From: Allohahella sp002354735
GTDB taxonomy: Bacteria; Pseudomonadota; Gammaproteobacteria; Pseudomonadales; Oleiphilaceae
Direction of reading: 5' to 3'
DNA length: 64,000 nt
Assembly: GCF_047946665.1 (NCBI RefSeq)
Contig: NZ_CP172312.1
Span: forward strand, 3,224,001 to 3,288,000
In this document: piece after piece, positions 7,489 to 16,068 of the stretch
How the letters are laid out: each line of letters opens with the position of its first letter
Position numbering within the stretch: the stretch's first letter is position 1
Program-made: the position numbers and the translations under genes
Notes under the pieces: generated by a model
The model's input: only the letters and a program-made list of their open reading frames with translations
Database searches by the model: none
What the model was told of the DNA's origin: nothing

Positions 7489-9261
7489 ATGTCAGCCATC
7501 CTTCCTGAATTTTTCGAATTTTCGATGCCTTCGCGGGTGATCTATGGCGCGAACATCATCGATGATCTGGATGAGTCTATCGCCGGTTTCGGGCTCAGGA
7601 AAGCCATGCTGGTTACCGACGGCATCATCGTCGACCTGGGCCTTGCAGACCGCCTTAAGGCCTGTCTGGCCGGCAAGAACGTCGTTATTGGTGAAGTCTT
7701 TGCCGATGTGCCAGCGAACTCCACGATCGCCACAGTAGAACGTTGCGCCGAACGTATCCGCAACAGCCGATGCAATATGATTATCGGCCTGGGCGGCGGC
7801 AGTGTGATGGATACCGCGAAAGTTGCCAACATCCTGGCTGTCAAAGGTGGTCGGGCTGAAGATCACATGGGCGCTTACCTGCTGGGCGACGACGTGCTTC
7901 TGCCATTGATCCTGATTCCAACCACCGCTGGTACTGGCTCGGAAGTCACCAAAGTCGCGATCATCGCCGACCCCGAAAAGAATATCAAACTGCCCTTCGC
8001 CGAAACTCAGTTCTTCCCCCAACTCGCCATTCTGGACCCGACACTCACCACAAGCATGCCGCCCGGGCTCACTGCAGCAACTGGCATGGACGCACTCACC
8101 CATGCCATAGAGGCCTATGTGAGTCGCGAGGCACAGCCAGCGTCGGACGCACTTGCGCTCTATGTCGTGCGACTGGTGAACGAAACGCTGCTCGACGCCT
8201 GCCGCGAACCAGCAAATCTCGAATTCAGGGGTCGCATGCTGGTGGCATCCTGTCTGGCGGGCATGGCCTTCACTCAGTCAATGGTCGGCATGGTTCACGG
8301 CATATCGCATGCGCTCGGCGGGGTGTATCACATTCCTCATGGCCTTGCGAATGCACTGGTGCTGCCAGAAGTGATGAACTACAACATGTCTGCCTGCAGC
8401 CGCCGCTACGCTGATATCGCGGAAGCCATGCGGATCGAATTACCAAAGCCTGTGGCCACCGCGAAAAACCTGCTGGATCTGGCCGGCTTTCGCAAGGTCG
8501 GATCGCTTGTCGACAAAGGCCGCTTGATAGATGAGGTCGTTAGAATGGCCGAAGCGCGGGCAGCTGTCCTGCGAATCCGTGAGCTACTCGGACAGCTGGC
8601 AACAGTTGCCGCCCTGCCCCTGAACCTTATGAACGCCGGCGTGGACGCGGATTTCGCCAAGCTCGATCTCGTGGTGGACGCCGCCATGATGGACGGGTCG
8701 ATGCTATATAACCCTAGGGACGTCACGTCGGAAAGTGTCAACGTCATACTGAAGAAGCTCCACTCGCAGAGACCATCGCCGGTCAGCTACCTCCCGCCAA
8801 TCAGCGCTTCTGCGGCTAGCGCTGACAGCACGAAGGAAAAAGCCCGCGTGTTCGAAGACTCGACGATGATCTATGACGTGCTGGGCAATTTCTATCAATC
8901 GCTCATCGACCACGAAGAGCTCGGCCCCCGTCTGCTGAACTCGCACCTTGTCGTTCAGTTCCGCTACTCCGATCCTGAAGCCGTCATTACCCTGGATGCC
9001 TCTGGGAGCGAAGTCGTGCTATATCTGGGCGATGTCTACGACGGTGTACCTGAAGTGACGATGAGTATGAAAGCCGATTTCGCACATGCCTTCTGGCAGG
9101 GCAAAGCCAACTTCCTCACGGCGCTCACCCGAAGGCAGGTGACATCGAAGGGCAACGTGCCGAAGGCTGTGAAGCTACTGCCGATACTCAAGCCAGCTTA
9201 CGAGCTTTACCCCGAGCACCTGAAGAGCCATGGCCACGGCCATCTCATTCTGGCGAGCTGA
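7489..9261 (+). CDS. Iron-containing alcohol dehydrogenase fused to SCP2 domain
   Basis: 590-residue fusion. Residues 1 to about 430 are a group III iron-dependent alcohol dehydrogenase: nucleotide-binding GLGGGSVMDTAK (101-111), PTTAGTGSEVT (145-154), and metal ligands Asp201 and His205 in GMDALTHAIEAY, His270 in MVHGISHALGG and His284 in HIPHGLANAL. Normal family length is about 385-400; here an extra helical insert lies near 325-375. After a serine/alanine linker, residues about 455-575 form a second domain (VLGNFYQSLIDHEELGPRL, VVLYLGDVYDG, MKADFAHAFWQGKANFLTAL) that reads as an SCP2/sterol-carrier fold binding hydrophobic ligands. Together they suggest oxidation or reduction of a long-chain or lipid-bound alcohol or aldehyde; that is inference. 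It is a single gene with its own upstream gap. Confidence 0.85.
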   Translation: MSAILPEFFEFSMPSRVIYGANIIDDLDESIAGFGLRKAMLVTDGIIVDLGLADRLKACLAGKNVVIGEVFADVPANSTIATVERCAERIRNSRCNMIIGLGGGSVMDTAKVANILAVKGGRAEDHMGAYLLGDDVLLPLILIPTTAGTGSEVTKVAIIADPEKNIKLPFAETQFFPQLAILDPTLTTSMPPGLTAATGMDALTHAIEAYVSREAQPASDALALYVVRLVNETLLDACREPANLEFRGRMLVASCLAGMAFTQSMVGMVHGISHALGGVYHIPHGLANALVLPEVMNYNMSACSRRYADIAEAMRIELPKPVATAKNLLDLAGFRKVGSLVDKGRLIDEVVRMAEARAAVLRIRELLGQLATVAALPLNLMNAGVDADFAKLDLVVDAAMMDGSMLYNPRDVTSESVNVILKKLHSQRPSPVSYLPPISASAASADSTKEKARVFEDSTMIYDVLGNFYQSLIDHEELGPRLLNSHLVVQFRYSDPEAVITLDASGSEVVLYLGDVYDGVPEVTMSMKADFAHAFWQGKANFLTALTRRQVTSKGNVPKAVKLLPILKPAYELYPEHLKSHGHGHLILAS

Positions 9262-9388
9262 GGGTGAATAGACGATGATCTGATGAGACCTGAGCGTCGT
9301 CTACATATAAACGGCCATTGCTGTTGTTCCTGTAGCCGTTTCCCGATGTCGAATCTTCCATATTCGAACCACTAACGGAATCATAATC

Positions 9389-9625
9389 ATGAACCTCAAT
9401 CAGCTCAAAGCCCGTCAGGACGAACTGCAACACATCAATATCATCACAAACGAAGGTGATATCTATCTGGTGGAAGCGGCATTTGCCGACCATACTGAAC
9501 TGCTGGTCAACGACAATGGCTCGCCAAGAACCTACGCTGGCGTTTACCATGTCAAGGAATCGCTTGAATCACTTCGTATTCCAGCCTATAAACTGGTCTT
9601 CGACTCGCCTTACGAGGAAATCTGA
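9389..9625 (+). CDS. Small DUF6482-like protein
   Basis: 78-residue protein, MNLNQLKARQDELQHINI followed by alternating strand-like segments (GDIYLVEAAFADHTELLVND, YAGVYHVKESLESLRI) and the tail FDSPYEEI. The pattern resembles the small DUF6482 family of Pseudomonas-like bacteria, whose function is unknown. No signal peptide or membrane segment. It is 24 bases upstream of ppnN on the same strand, so the two are probably cotranscribed. A CGGAA sequence eight bases before the ATG is the likely ribosome binding site. Confidence 0.6.
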   Translation: MNLNQLKARQDELQHINIITNEGDIYLVEAAFADHTELLVNDNGSPRTYAGVYHVKESLESLRIPAYKLVFDSPYEEI

Positions 9626-9649
9626 ACGCATGTCCGGCACGGCTAATTG

Positions 9650-11059
9650 ATGCAGAAAGTAACCGCCAGAATTACCCCCGAGGGCAGCATGGATCTGCTG
9701 TCCCAAGCCGAAGTCGAGCAACTCAGGGATACAAGCCAGGGCGGCCTTCATCAGCTGTTCCGAAACTGTGCGCTCGCCGTGCTCAACAGCGGGGAGTTAA
9801 GCGATAATCCCCACGAGATTGAACGTCTCTTCCACGACTTCGACATTCAGGTTATTCAGCAGCCACGGGGTATCAAACTCGAACTGATCAATGCGCCCGC
9901 CTCGGCCTTCGTCGACGGTAAGCTCGTGCTTGGCATAAAAGAACAGCTGTATGCAGTACTGAGAGACGTCGTCTATGCCCACTCGGGACGTCAGATATTC
10001 GACCCGGAAGCACTTGTACCAACTGAAACGCAGGGTGCCGCAGATACAGCGACCGCCGTTCCAGGCTCGGCGATCACCAATGGTGTATTCGACCTGCTTC
10101 GAAATGCTGGCGTGCTGGTTCCACGCCGCACGCCAAATCTCGTAGTCTGCTGGGGCGGCCACTCAATCAGTCGTGAAGAATACGATTTTACCAAGGAAGT
10201 CGGACACTCCCTCGGCATTCGTGGCTTTGATATCTGCACTGGTTGCGGTCCTGGCGCAATGAAAGGCCCGATGAAGGGGGCAACTATCGCTCATGCCAAA
10301 CAGCGCATTCGCAATGGTCGCTACCTGGGCGTCACCGAACCCGGCATCATCGCGGCCGAATCGCCCAACCCCATTGTGAATGAGCTCGTCATCCTTCCAG
10401 ACATCGAGAAGCGGCTGGAAGCCTTCGTGCGAATTGCTCACAGCATTATCGTCTTTCCGGGCGGTGCGGGCACAGCGGAAGAGATTCTTTATCTGCTAGG
10501 TGTGCTGCTGAATCCGCGGAATGCCAAACTGCCCTTCCCGCTCATCTTCTCGGGAAACAAGGCATCCGAGAGCTACTTCAGAACGATCGACGATTTCATT
10601 CAGCGTACGCTAGGGCCTGAAGCCACCAGGCATTACAAGATCATCATCGATGATCCGGAGCAAACTGCACGCGAAGTTCGGCTCGGCATTCAGAACGTGA
10701 CCTATTATCGCAAATCTCATGGCGATGCCTTCTATTTCAACTGGCTGCTCAGCATTGACGAGGCCTTCCAGATTCCATTCATCCCCACGCACCAGTCGAT
10801 GGCAGCGCTCGAACTCCATCGGGAGCAGCCGCTCCATCTGCTTGCAGCGAATCTACGTAGAGCCTTCTCGGGCATCGTGGCTGGCAACGTCAAAGCTGAT
10901 GGCATTCGGCAGATCATGCAGCATGGCCCCTTCCGCCTGAAAGGTGATCGCGACCTGGTCTCGGCGCTTGGCTCCTTGCTCGAGGGCTTCGTTGAGCAAC
11001 AGCGGATGAAGCTGCCCGGCAGCACCTATGAACCCTGCTATACCTTCGAACTTGTTTAG
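9650..11059 (+). CDS. ppnN: PpnN, nucleotide 5'-monophosphate nucleosidase
   Basis: Cytoplasmic enzyme that cuts purine and pyrimidine monophosphates into base and ribose 5-phosphate, and in E. coli is tuned by (p)ppGpp. It has 469 residues (E. coli YgdH 454). The N-terminal domain (ITPEGSMDLLSQAEVEQL, LFRNCALAVLNSGEL) is the family's own. The central LOG-like Rossmann core has GPGAMKGPMKGA and the catalytic FPGGAGTAEEI motif around residues 200-285. The ATG is used; a TTG directly before it would add one residue. The gene follows the DUF6482-like gene closely. Confidence 0.95.
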   Translation: MQKVTARITPEGSMDLLSQAEVEQLRDTSQGGLHQLFRNCALAVLNSGELSDNPHEIERLFHDFDIQVIQQPRGIKLELINAPASAFVDGKLVLGIKEQLYAVLRDVVYAHSGRQIFDPEALVPTETQGAADTATAVPGSAITNGVFDLLRNAGVLVPRRTPNLVVCWGGHSISREEYDFTKEVGHSLGIRGFDICTGCGPGAMKGPMKGATIAHAKQRIRNGRYLGVTEPGIIAAESPNPIVNELVILPDIEKRLEAFVRIAHSIIVFPGGAGTAEEILYLLGVLLNPRNAKLPFPLIFSGNKASESYFRTIDDFIQRTLGPEATRHYKIIIDDPEQTAREVRLGIQNVTYYRKSHGDAFYFNWLLSIDEAFQIPFIPTHQSMAALELHREQPLHLLAANLRRAFSGIVAGNVKADGIRQIMQHGPFRLKGDRDLVSALGSLLEGFVEQQRMKLPGSTYEPCYTFELV

Positions 11060-11080
11060 TGTTCCAACAGGAACACTAAA
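11055..11080. repeat. 11-bp perfect inverted repeat over the ppnN stop codon
   Basis: TTTAGTGTTCC and GGAACACTAAA are separated by AACA. The left arm contains the ppnN TAG stop codon. There is no long T-run after it, so it could be a weak terminator, an mRNA 3'-end stabiliser or a protein-binding site. Confidence 0.6.
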
Positions 11081-11284
11081 TTTCGGGGGGTTCTCCTCGC
11101 CCTAATCGATCTGCGCATAACCCGAGTGATACCTTCGGTGACAGAGCTTGCGCAAACCTTAACTTGAGTCTTTTGGTTACACTGTCTATCATGCGGCCCG
11201 AACGTCGAAGGACAACTTTGATGAAACCGCTCTCCTCAGCCCCGAGTGTCTTCATCAAATCTGTTTTAGACTCCGGAGTCATCT

Positions 11285-11449
11285 ATGCTGTTGTCCCTGA
11301 ACCCAGAGATCCTGCTCGCGTCCTTTGTCGTACTCGTAGGCCTCACCTATTCCACGAACTCATTGCTGCTCAATCTGATCGAGCGGAAAAAAGCTGCGCG
11401 TTCGCAGGACCCGCTGGATGGTGATGCCGACGCAGCCGATCTGCTCTAG
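11285..11449 (+). CDS. Small single-span membrane protein, unknown
   Basis: Short gene of 54 residues. GGAG lies six bases before the ATG. The protein starts MLLSLNPEILLASFVVLVGL, giving one hydrophobic segment of about 20 residues, then a basic patch (IERKKAARS) and an acidic tail (DPLDGDADAADLL). By the positive-inside rule the C-terminus is cytoplasmic. I do not recognise the family. It converges on the hemoglobin-like gene with 24 bases between the stop codons. Confidence 0.55.
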   Translation: MLLSLNPEILLASFVVLVGLTYSTNSLLLNLIERKKAARSQDPLDGDADAADLL

Positions 11450-11473
11450 ATCCGGTAGTGGCGCAACACTGAC

Positions 11474-11986
11474 TTAGCGGTCAGTCTGATTTCTCACGGC
11501 GTCATGTAGCGGCGCCAGTCTCGCGAGAAGCGCGTTGACGGCGGCTGTCGGAATGCCCTGGTCCTCCATGGCGAGAGCCAGTGTTTCAGCCACACTATTG
11601 AAGTGACTCTGCCTGATGTCCATGCCCCTGTGGACATCAGCCATGCTATCGCCTTCGTAGCGGCATGGTCCGCCACTCAGCTCGCAAAGATGGGACACGA
11701 ACTGTGTTCTGAAGCGTTCTATATTGGTGTTCTGCCAGAAGTGCACGATCTTGTCATTTCCTGACAATCGGAACAAAAACTGATCAGCAATACCCTCGAT
11801 GCCTTCCAGCCCGCCGAGCGCCCGATACAACCCATCGTCGGCTTGACTTACTGCACCGTCCACAGTGGTCTCAGACTTCTGATAACTGGCACAGCCTGAA
11901 AATAACAGGCTGACCAGATAGACATGAATAATGAGCAGCAGGCGCATAGCGCTTAACGCATCTCTTCTTCCGTATCTTCCGCTCAC
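11474..11986 (-). CDS. Lipoprotein-type group I truncated hemoglobin
   Basis: 170-residue protein. The first part is a signal peptide ending in the lipobox LLFSGC (Cys32), so it should be a lipid-anchored envelope protein. The rest is a truncated hemoglobin: LYRALGGLEGIEGIADQFL (helices A/B), RFRTQFVSHLCELSGGPCRYEG (helix E region), and DIRQSHFNSVAE with the probable proximal heme histidine in helix F. Group I globins bind O2 and NO, but an exported lipid-anchored one is uncommon. The GTG start is chosen because it overlaps the DUF3034 stop codon by four bases (GTGA); an ATG 39 bases downstream is an alternative that keeps the lipobox. Last gene of the cupredoxin/EAL/DUF3034 group. Confidence 0.8.
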   Translation of the reverse strand: MSGRYGRRDALSAMRLLLIIHVYLVSLLFSGCASYQKSETTVDGAVSQADDGLYRALGGLEGIEGIADQFLFRLSGNDKIVHFWQNTNIERFRTQFVSHLCELSGGPCRYEGDSMADVHRGMDIRQSHFNSVAETLALAMEDQGIPTAAVNALLARLAPLHDAVRNQTDR

Positions 11987-12843
11987 TGGAGATTTCCCGT
12001 GTTCAGATGAACCGACAGATAAAGGCCTTCCTGCTGCTTCAAACCGGCTATCGTGCCGAGATCAGCATAAGCAGCGACCAGCGAAACGGCCTTGGACGGA
12101 AACCATCCAACGAAAACATCGCGCCAGTCGTGCTCACGTACACCCGCAAGATTGTCAGGCTTCTGCCGGTACTCAATCCCTGCCGCCCAGTAACGATTGA
12201 TGAAGATGGCAAGACTGGTTTCCGCAACGATCGCCCGCCCCTGTCCAGCGGCGCCAAAGCCTAACAGCCCGGTCTGGTTGGCGTCGGTGTACCTCAACGT
12301 CGTATTCAAGGCCAGATTACGCCCCCACACGGCATCCAGCCATACCTTGCTGGCTGCAATATAGACATCTACGCCGGCATCATCATCGGCACCAAGCGCA
12401 AAGGCCACTTCGGCCTCGGTATTGCGCTTGTACTGCACTCCAGCCGATAACTGCGGCATCGTCCCATAGATGGTGTCGCCCGCAAGCCGGACCTTGGCAC
12501 CTACAACGTGTTGCTCGATCGTCAGATCGAGGGGCTCCACACGCAACCACTGTTTTGCGAGCGACAGCTCGACACGATTGTAAAAGCCGAGCAGCAGACC
12601 AGTGGTTTTCAGATCGAAATCATCAACGTTCACACTGCTCGCAGATACCGTCGCCGCTATTTCATCCTCACTGGCATAGCTGCCGATGAACGCCCACGGC
12701 AGCAAGCCACCGCCACCAGCGCCTTCGATATTGACTGCCCCGGCAGTACCCAGAATCTTGCTGCCCGGCAAGCCCTCGGCTGCAGCCAGAGCAGGCATAG
12801 TCAGCAGCAGCGTCAACAGCGCACACAGGCGAATGTGTTTCAA
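11983..12843 (-). CDS. DUF3034 family outer-membrane-type protein
   Basis: 286 residues with a clear signal peptide (HIRLCALLTLLLTMPALAAA). The mature part is rich in alternating aromatic strands and glycine (PWAFIGSYASED, TTGLLLGFYNRVELSLAKQW, GIEYRQKPDN, DVFVGWFPSKAVSLVAAY), as expected for a beta-barrel. Its sequence agrees with my memory of the DUF3034 family, whose function is unknown. The start is TTG; its TGA overlap with the preceding EAL gene suggests coupled translation. It is followed by the hemoglobin gene with a four-base overlap. Confidence 0.75.
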   Translation of the reverse strand: MKHIRLCALLTLLLTMPALAAAEGLPGSKILGTAGAVNIEGAGGGGLLPWAFIGSYASEDEIAATVSASSVNVDDFDLKTTGLLLGFYNRVELSLAKQWLRVEPLDLTIEQHVVGAKVRLAGDTIYGTMPQLSAGVQYKRNTEAEVAFALGADDDAGVDVYIAASKVWLDAVWGRNLALNTTLRYTDANQTGLLGFGAAGQGRAIVAETSLAIFINRYWAAGIEYRQKPDNLAGVREHDWRDVFVGWFPSKAVSLVAAYADLGTIAGLKQQEGLYLSVHLNTGNLQ

Positions 12844-15200
12844 ATGAGGAGACTCTGGCGCTTTTCCTCGAATTCATCCAGCCAGACCTCCAGCGCGGCG
12901 GGAGGCAATGGCCTGCTGTACCAGTAACCCTGGAGATACTCACAGCCCCAGGCCGTCAGCAGCTTCGCAGAGGCTTCATTTTCAACGCCCTCGGCAACGA
13001 CGCTGAGACCGAGGTTATGACCCATGTCAATGATAGAGCGCACCAGACGTTGGTCGGTCTCCTGTTCATCCAGCTTGAGAATGAAGGATTTGTCGATCTT
13101 CACTTCCTGAACAGGAATCAGCTTCAACTGGGATAGAGAGGAATAGCCCGTACCGAAGTCGTCCATCGACAGACAGAACCCGGCATTCCTGAGCCGCTCC
13201 AGTTGGGCAATGGCCGCCGCTGGATCGCTGATGGTTGCGCTCTCGGTAATCTCGAAGTGCAGATAATGGCTTGGCAGACCCGCTTCTTCGAGCTGCCCCA
13301 GCAGTCGATCCACCAAGGACTTGCTCAATAGATCGTGGGCACTGAGATTGACACTGACGGTTATGTGTCGACCATTACTCAACCAAACCAGCTGCTGACG
13401 TATGACTTCCCTGATAACCCAGTCGGTTATCAACAGAATATCGCCTGAGTGCTCGGCCAGTGGAATGAACTCGTCCGGGAACATCTGTCCCATCTCGGCA
13501 TCGCGCCATCGCAGCAACGCTTCCACCTGCTGACAGCGACCCACGCTGGATTCGACCTTGGGCTGGTAGTTCAGTTCGAACCCGCCGCGGTGGAGGGCCA
13601 GCTGAAGGCGACTGGTTATGCGGATCTGCCGAAGATGCAGCTCGTCCATACCAATCTCGTAGACGGAGGCTGTATTGCGTGCCAGCTCAGCGCCCTTCAG
13701 GGCGATGTGGGCACGGCGCAGCAGGTCATCATAAGAGGCGCCATGATCCGGCGATAATACGATACCCACATGGAGTTCAACACGAACTTCGATGCCTTCT
13801 GCTTCGAAAGGCTCTTCGACGATCGAAAGTATTTTCTCAGTGAGCGCAGTAAGTCCCGAGTGGTCCAGCTGATCGCAATAGCCGAAGAAACGATCGGCAT
13901 CGATTCGGGCAATCATATCGCCACGCCGGAGCAGTCGGCGCGCCCTGTCTGCGAACTGTTGCAGCAGGTCATCGGCGAAGCGCTGCCCGTACACATCTGT
14001 CAGAGGCGTAAGGTTGGTCAGTCGGATCAACGCCAGACCGAAGCGAGCCACACCGCCAGCTTCAAACTTCCGGTTCTCGATCACCTTGCTGATATAGTCA
14101 CGGTTCGGCAGCGAGGTCAGCAGATCATGCTCTGCCTGAAACTGAATCCTGCGCTCGCGCTCCCCGATGGCCTCACCCATGGTATGCAGGGCCGTCTCCA
14201 GCTGCATGAATTCTGCAGCGGCCTTCAGCCGATGAACCTGGGTGTAATCACCGCTCGCAATGCGGCGTGCGCGCGCCACCAGCCCCTCTATAGGCTTGCT
14301 TAGACTTCGGGCGAAAAACAGGGCCAACATGAGCGAAAGCAGCAGCGCCGCTATCGCGATTGCGGATATCTGCTGGCGCAACTGTGAGAAATCGGCCAGG
14401 CGAGCATCGAGCGATTTTGACACCAGCCCCGTCACATTGGCATCACTTGCCTGAAAGCTCAGCGGCTGACTGAACCAGCTTTCCGTCAGTAGGTGAGCTC
14501 GCAATGATTTCCGCGCCTCATCCAGGCGTTTCTGGTTATCAGGGTCAGTGCGCAGGAGGTCCTCGGGCAGGGTCGAAATAAGTCCAAATACGTCTTCAGC
14601 ATTGACCGTTCGCGCCTCGGCGTTGGAAGACATACGGCGGAACATAAAGGTGATGTCAGCCCTCGTAATGGACTTGAACGACTCCATGAGTTCTACGTCC
14701 AGTCTGAAGCCGAGCCCTACCCACGCCAACAGGCCAGGCGCCCTTACCGGCACGAGGGCCAGCTGGAACAACTCGTCTTCAGCGACGATGAAACGAACGA
14801 ATGCTTCACCCCCGCTGGCCTCCAGATCATCAACAAGCGTGCCTGGCAGGGTGTGAGAAGCGGCCAGCACCTTCCCCTCCGGACTGAGCAAGGCAACGAG
14901 CGCCGCACCGGCCCTTTCACCGTGGTTGCCTAGCGCACTCATCGCCGTGTCAAGCTCGCCAGTGGCGATGGCACGCTTCAGACCAAAGTCCGCAGCCAGA
15001 ATGCTGCTGCGGTCGAGAAGCTGCAGAGAGCGATCTTCGAGGATTGCACTGAAAACCCGCTGCGCGGTCTGCAACTCATCACGAGTCTCGCGCACGATCG
15101 ATTGCTCGGTAGCCGTAAAGACGGCGTAGACCGTCGCACCGAGCGCCGCCGCGATAAGAATGGAGAATACCAGCAGCAGCTGGGACTTGAAGCTGTTCAT
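12840..15200 (-). CDS. Membrane c-di-GMP phosphodiesterase (HAMP-GGDEF-EAL)
   Basis: 786-residue membrane signalling protein. A transmembrane helix at 8-28, a sensor domain of about 245 residues in the periplasm, and a second helix near 275-298 are followed by a HAMP linker (RSLSKPIEGLVARARRIASGDY). The GGDEF domain (about 350-515) has IDADRF at the active-site position and so cannot make c-di-GMP. The EAL domain (530-780) keeps its catalytic set: EALLRW (560-565), NLSAHDL, FEITES, DDFGTGYSSL, KIDKSFI, AEGVE and QGYWYSRPL. It should hydrolyse c-di-GMP in response to an envelope signal. The cupredoxin gene upstream is 13 bases away. A TTG directly before the ATG is ignored. Confidence 0.92.
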   Translation of the reverse strand: MNSFKSQLLLVFSILIAAALGATVYAVFTATEQSIVRETRDELQTAQRVFSAILEDRSLQLLDRSSILAADFGLKRAIATGELDTAMSALGNHGERAGAALVALLSPEGKVLAASHTLPGTLVDDLEASGGEAFVRFIVAEDELFQLALVPVRAPGLLAWVGLGFRLDVELMESFKSITRADITFMFRRMSSNAEARTVNAEDVFGLISTLPEDLLRTDPDNQKRLDEARKSLRAHLLTESWFSQPLSFQASDANVTGLVSKSLDARLADFSQLRQQISAIAIAALLLSLMLALFFARSLSKPIEGLVARARRIASGDYTQVHRLKAAAEFMQLETALHTMGEAIGERERRIQFQAEHDLLTSLPNRDYISKVIENRKFEAGGVARFGLALIRLTNLTPLTDVYGQRFADDLLQQFADRARRLLRRGDMIARIDADRFFGYCDQLDHSGLTALTEKILSIVEEPFEAEGIEVRVELHVGIVLSPDHGASYDDLLRRAHIALKGAELARNTASVYEIGMDELHLRQIRITSRLQLALHRGGFELNYQPKVESSVGRCQQVEALLRWRDAEMGQMFPDEFIPLAEHSGDILLITDWVIREVIRQQLVWLSNGRHITVSVNLSAHDLLSKSLVDRLLGQLEEAGLPSHYLHFEITESATISDPAAAIAQLERLRNAGFCLSMDDFGTGYSSLSQLKLIPVQEVKIDKSFILKLDEQETDQRLVRSIIDMGHNLGLSVVAEGVENEASAKLLTAWGCEYLQGYWYSRPLPPAALEVWLDEFEEKRQSLLI

Positions 15201-15213
15201 CAACGCTGAATCG

Positions 15214-16008
15214 TCACTGTTGCGAGCTACCCTTCCTGTAGCCCTGGAGACGGCTTTTCAGATCTGAAATCGACTGTGGTGCAACTGGCTTGAAGCGAAT
15301 TGGCAATGTGGCGGTGACGCTTCCGCTGGCAACGCGAGCTACTTCGAGCTGCGTTTCCAGTGCCTCTTTGGCCCCAAGCTGTTCATGCCATAGGCTCATG
15401 ATGAGCCGTTCTGCAGCGGTCGGCTTTGCCTGATACTGTAGACGGACCCGGCCGTGTTCATCAGTTACGCCATATACAGCCTGTTCAGTCACCAGGACGG
15501 CGGCCCGCATACTGTCGTGGATGTTGCAGCCGAGCAGAACGATACCAGTCTTGCCGAAAACGACTGGCGGCGCCTCATCGGCGTGGTACAGGGAGAGCTC
15601 GAAAGGCTTTGCTTCTGAAAACGAATACACGTGATGACGCACATTGTCGCTATTGGGAAACCACACGTTGCTCCCGCGCGGTATGACGCTCATCAGCGGC
15701 ACGAACTGCTCGTCAATCTGATCAATTTCAATGCGGTTATTTCCGTCGATGGGGTCCGCCCCTGCTCCACCTGCAGCTGGAACATCGTGCAGAACAGTCG
15801 CGACGCCCGGTATGACCCGCCCATCAAGATCTGTGACGACTACTTCCAGCTCAGCGGCGGCAACACGATTTGATATGGTTGAGACTATCAGCAGGCAGAG
15901 GGCGCCACAGCCTATCCTTGCCAACCATGCGGTAGCGTAGGGCTTGTAGATTGCTGAAGTAAAATGAGTCAATGGAATACCCGAAACACCAGTGTCGAAT
16001 GAAAGCAT
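15214..16008 (-). CDS. Periplasmic cupredoxin-like (methylamine-utilization-type) protein
   Basis: 264 residues. The N-terminus has a hydrophobic stretch (IGCGALCLLIVSTISN) and a cleavage-like site after VAAA, so export is expected. The middle is a cupredoxin fold. FPNSDNVRHHVYSFSEAKPF supplies the first copper-ligand histidine, and the loop LGCNIHDSMRAAV supplies the Cys, His and Met of a type-1 copper centre. Databases often name such proteins methylamine utilization protein, but no methylamine genes are present here, so that name should not be read as function. First gene of a close group with the EAL protein, DUF3034 protein and lipoprotein hemoglobin. Confidence 0.8.
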   Translation of the reverse strand: MLSFDTGVSGIPLTHFTSAIYKPYATAWLARIGCGALCLLIVSTISNRVAAAELEVVVTDLDGRVIPGVATVLHDVPAAGGAGADPIDGNNRIEIDQIDEQFVPLMSVIPRGSNVWFPNSDNVRHHVYSFSEAKPFELSLYHADEAPPVVFGKTGIVLLGCNIHDSMRAAVLVTEQAVYGVTDEHGRVRLQYQAKPTAAERLIMSLWHEQLGAKEALETQLEVARVASGSVTATLPIRFKPVAPQSISDLKSRLQGYRKGSSQQ

Positions 16009-16068
16009 TCAACCGATGTACTCAACTATAGTCGATAGGCTCTGCTGCGCCACACGCAGCGTGGGATC

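Noticed and set aside
7492..8103. 203-residue open frame antisense to the alcohol dehydrogenase gene
   Set aside because: The plus-strand dehydrogenase is certain by its motifs; the antisense frame is low-complexity with no family features.
9269..9303. TAGACGA/TCGTCTA inverted repeat after the alcohol dehydrogenase as a terminator
   Set aside because: Seven base pairs around a 21-base loop with no T-run; too weak to call.
11164..11424. 86-residue open frame overlapping the small membrane protein gene
   Set aside because: Its composition is like frame-shifted coding sequence, it has no ribosome binding site, and the 54-residue frame in the same place has both signals and a membrane segment.
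15214..16008. Methylamine metabolism locus
   Set aside because: The cupredoxin belongs to a family carrying that name, but no methylamine dehydrogenase or maturation genes are present.
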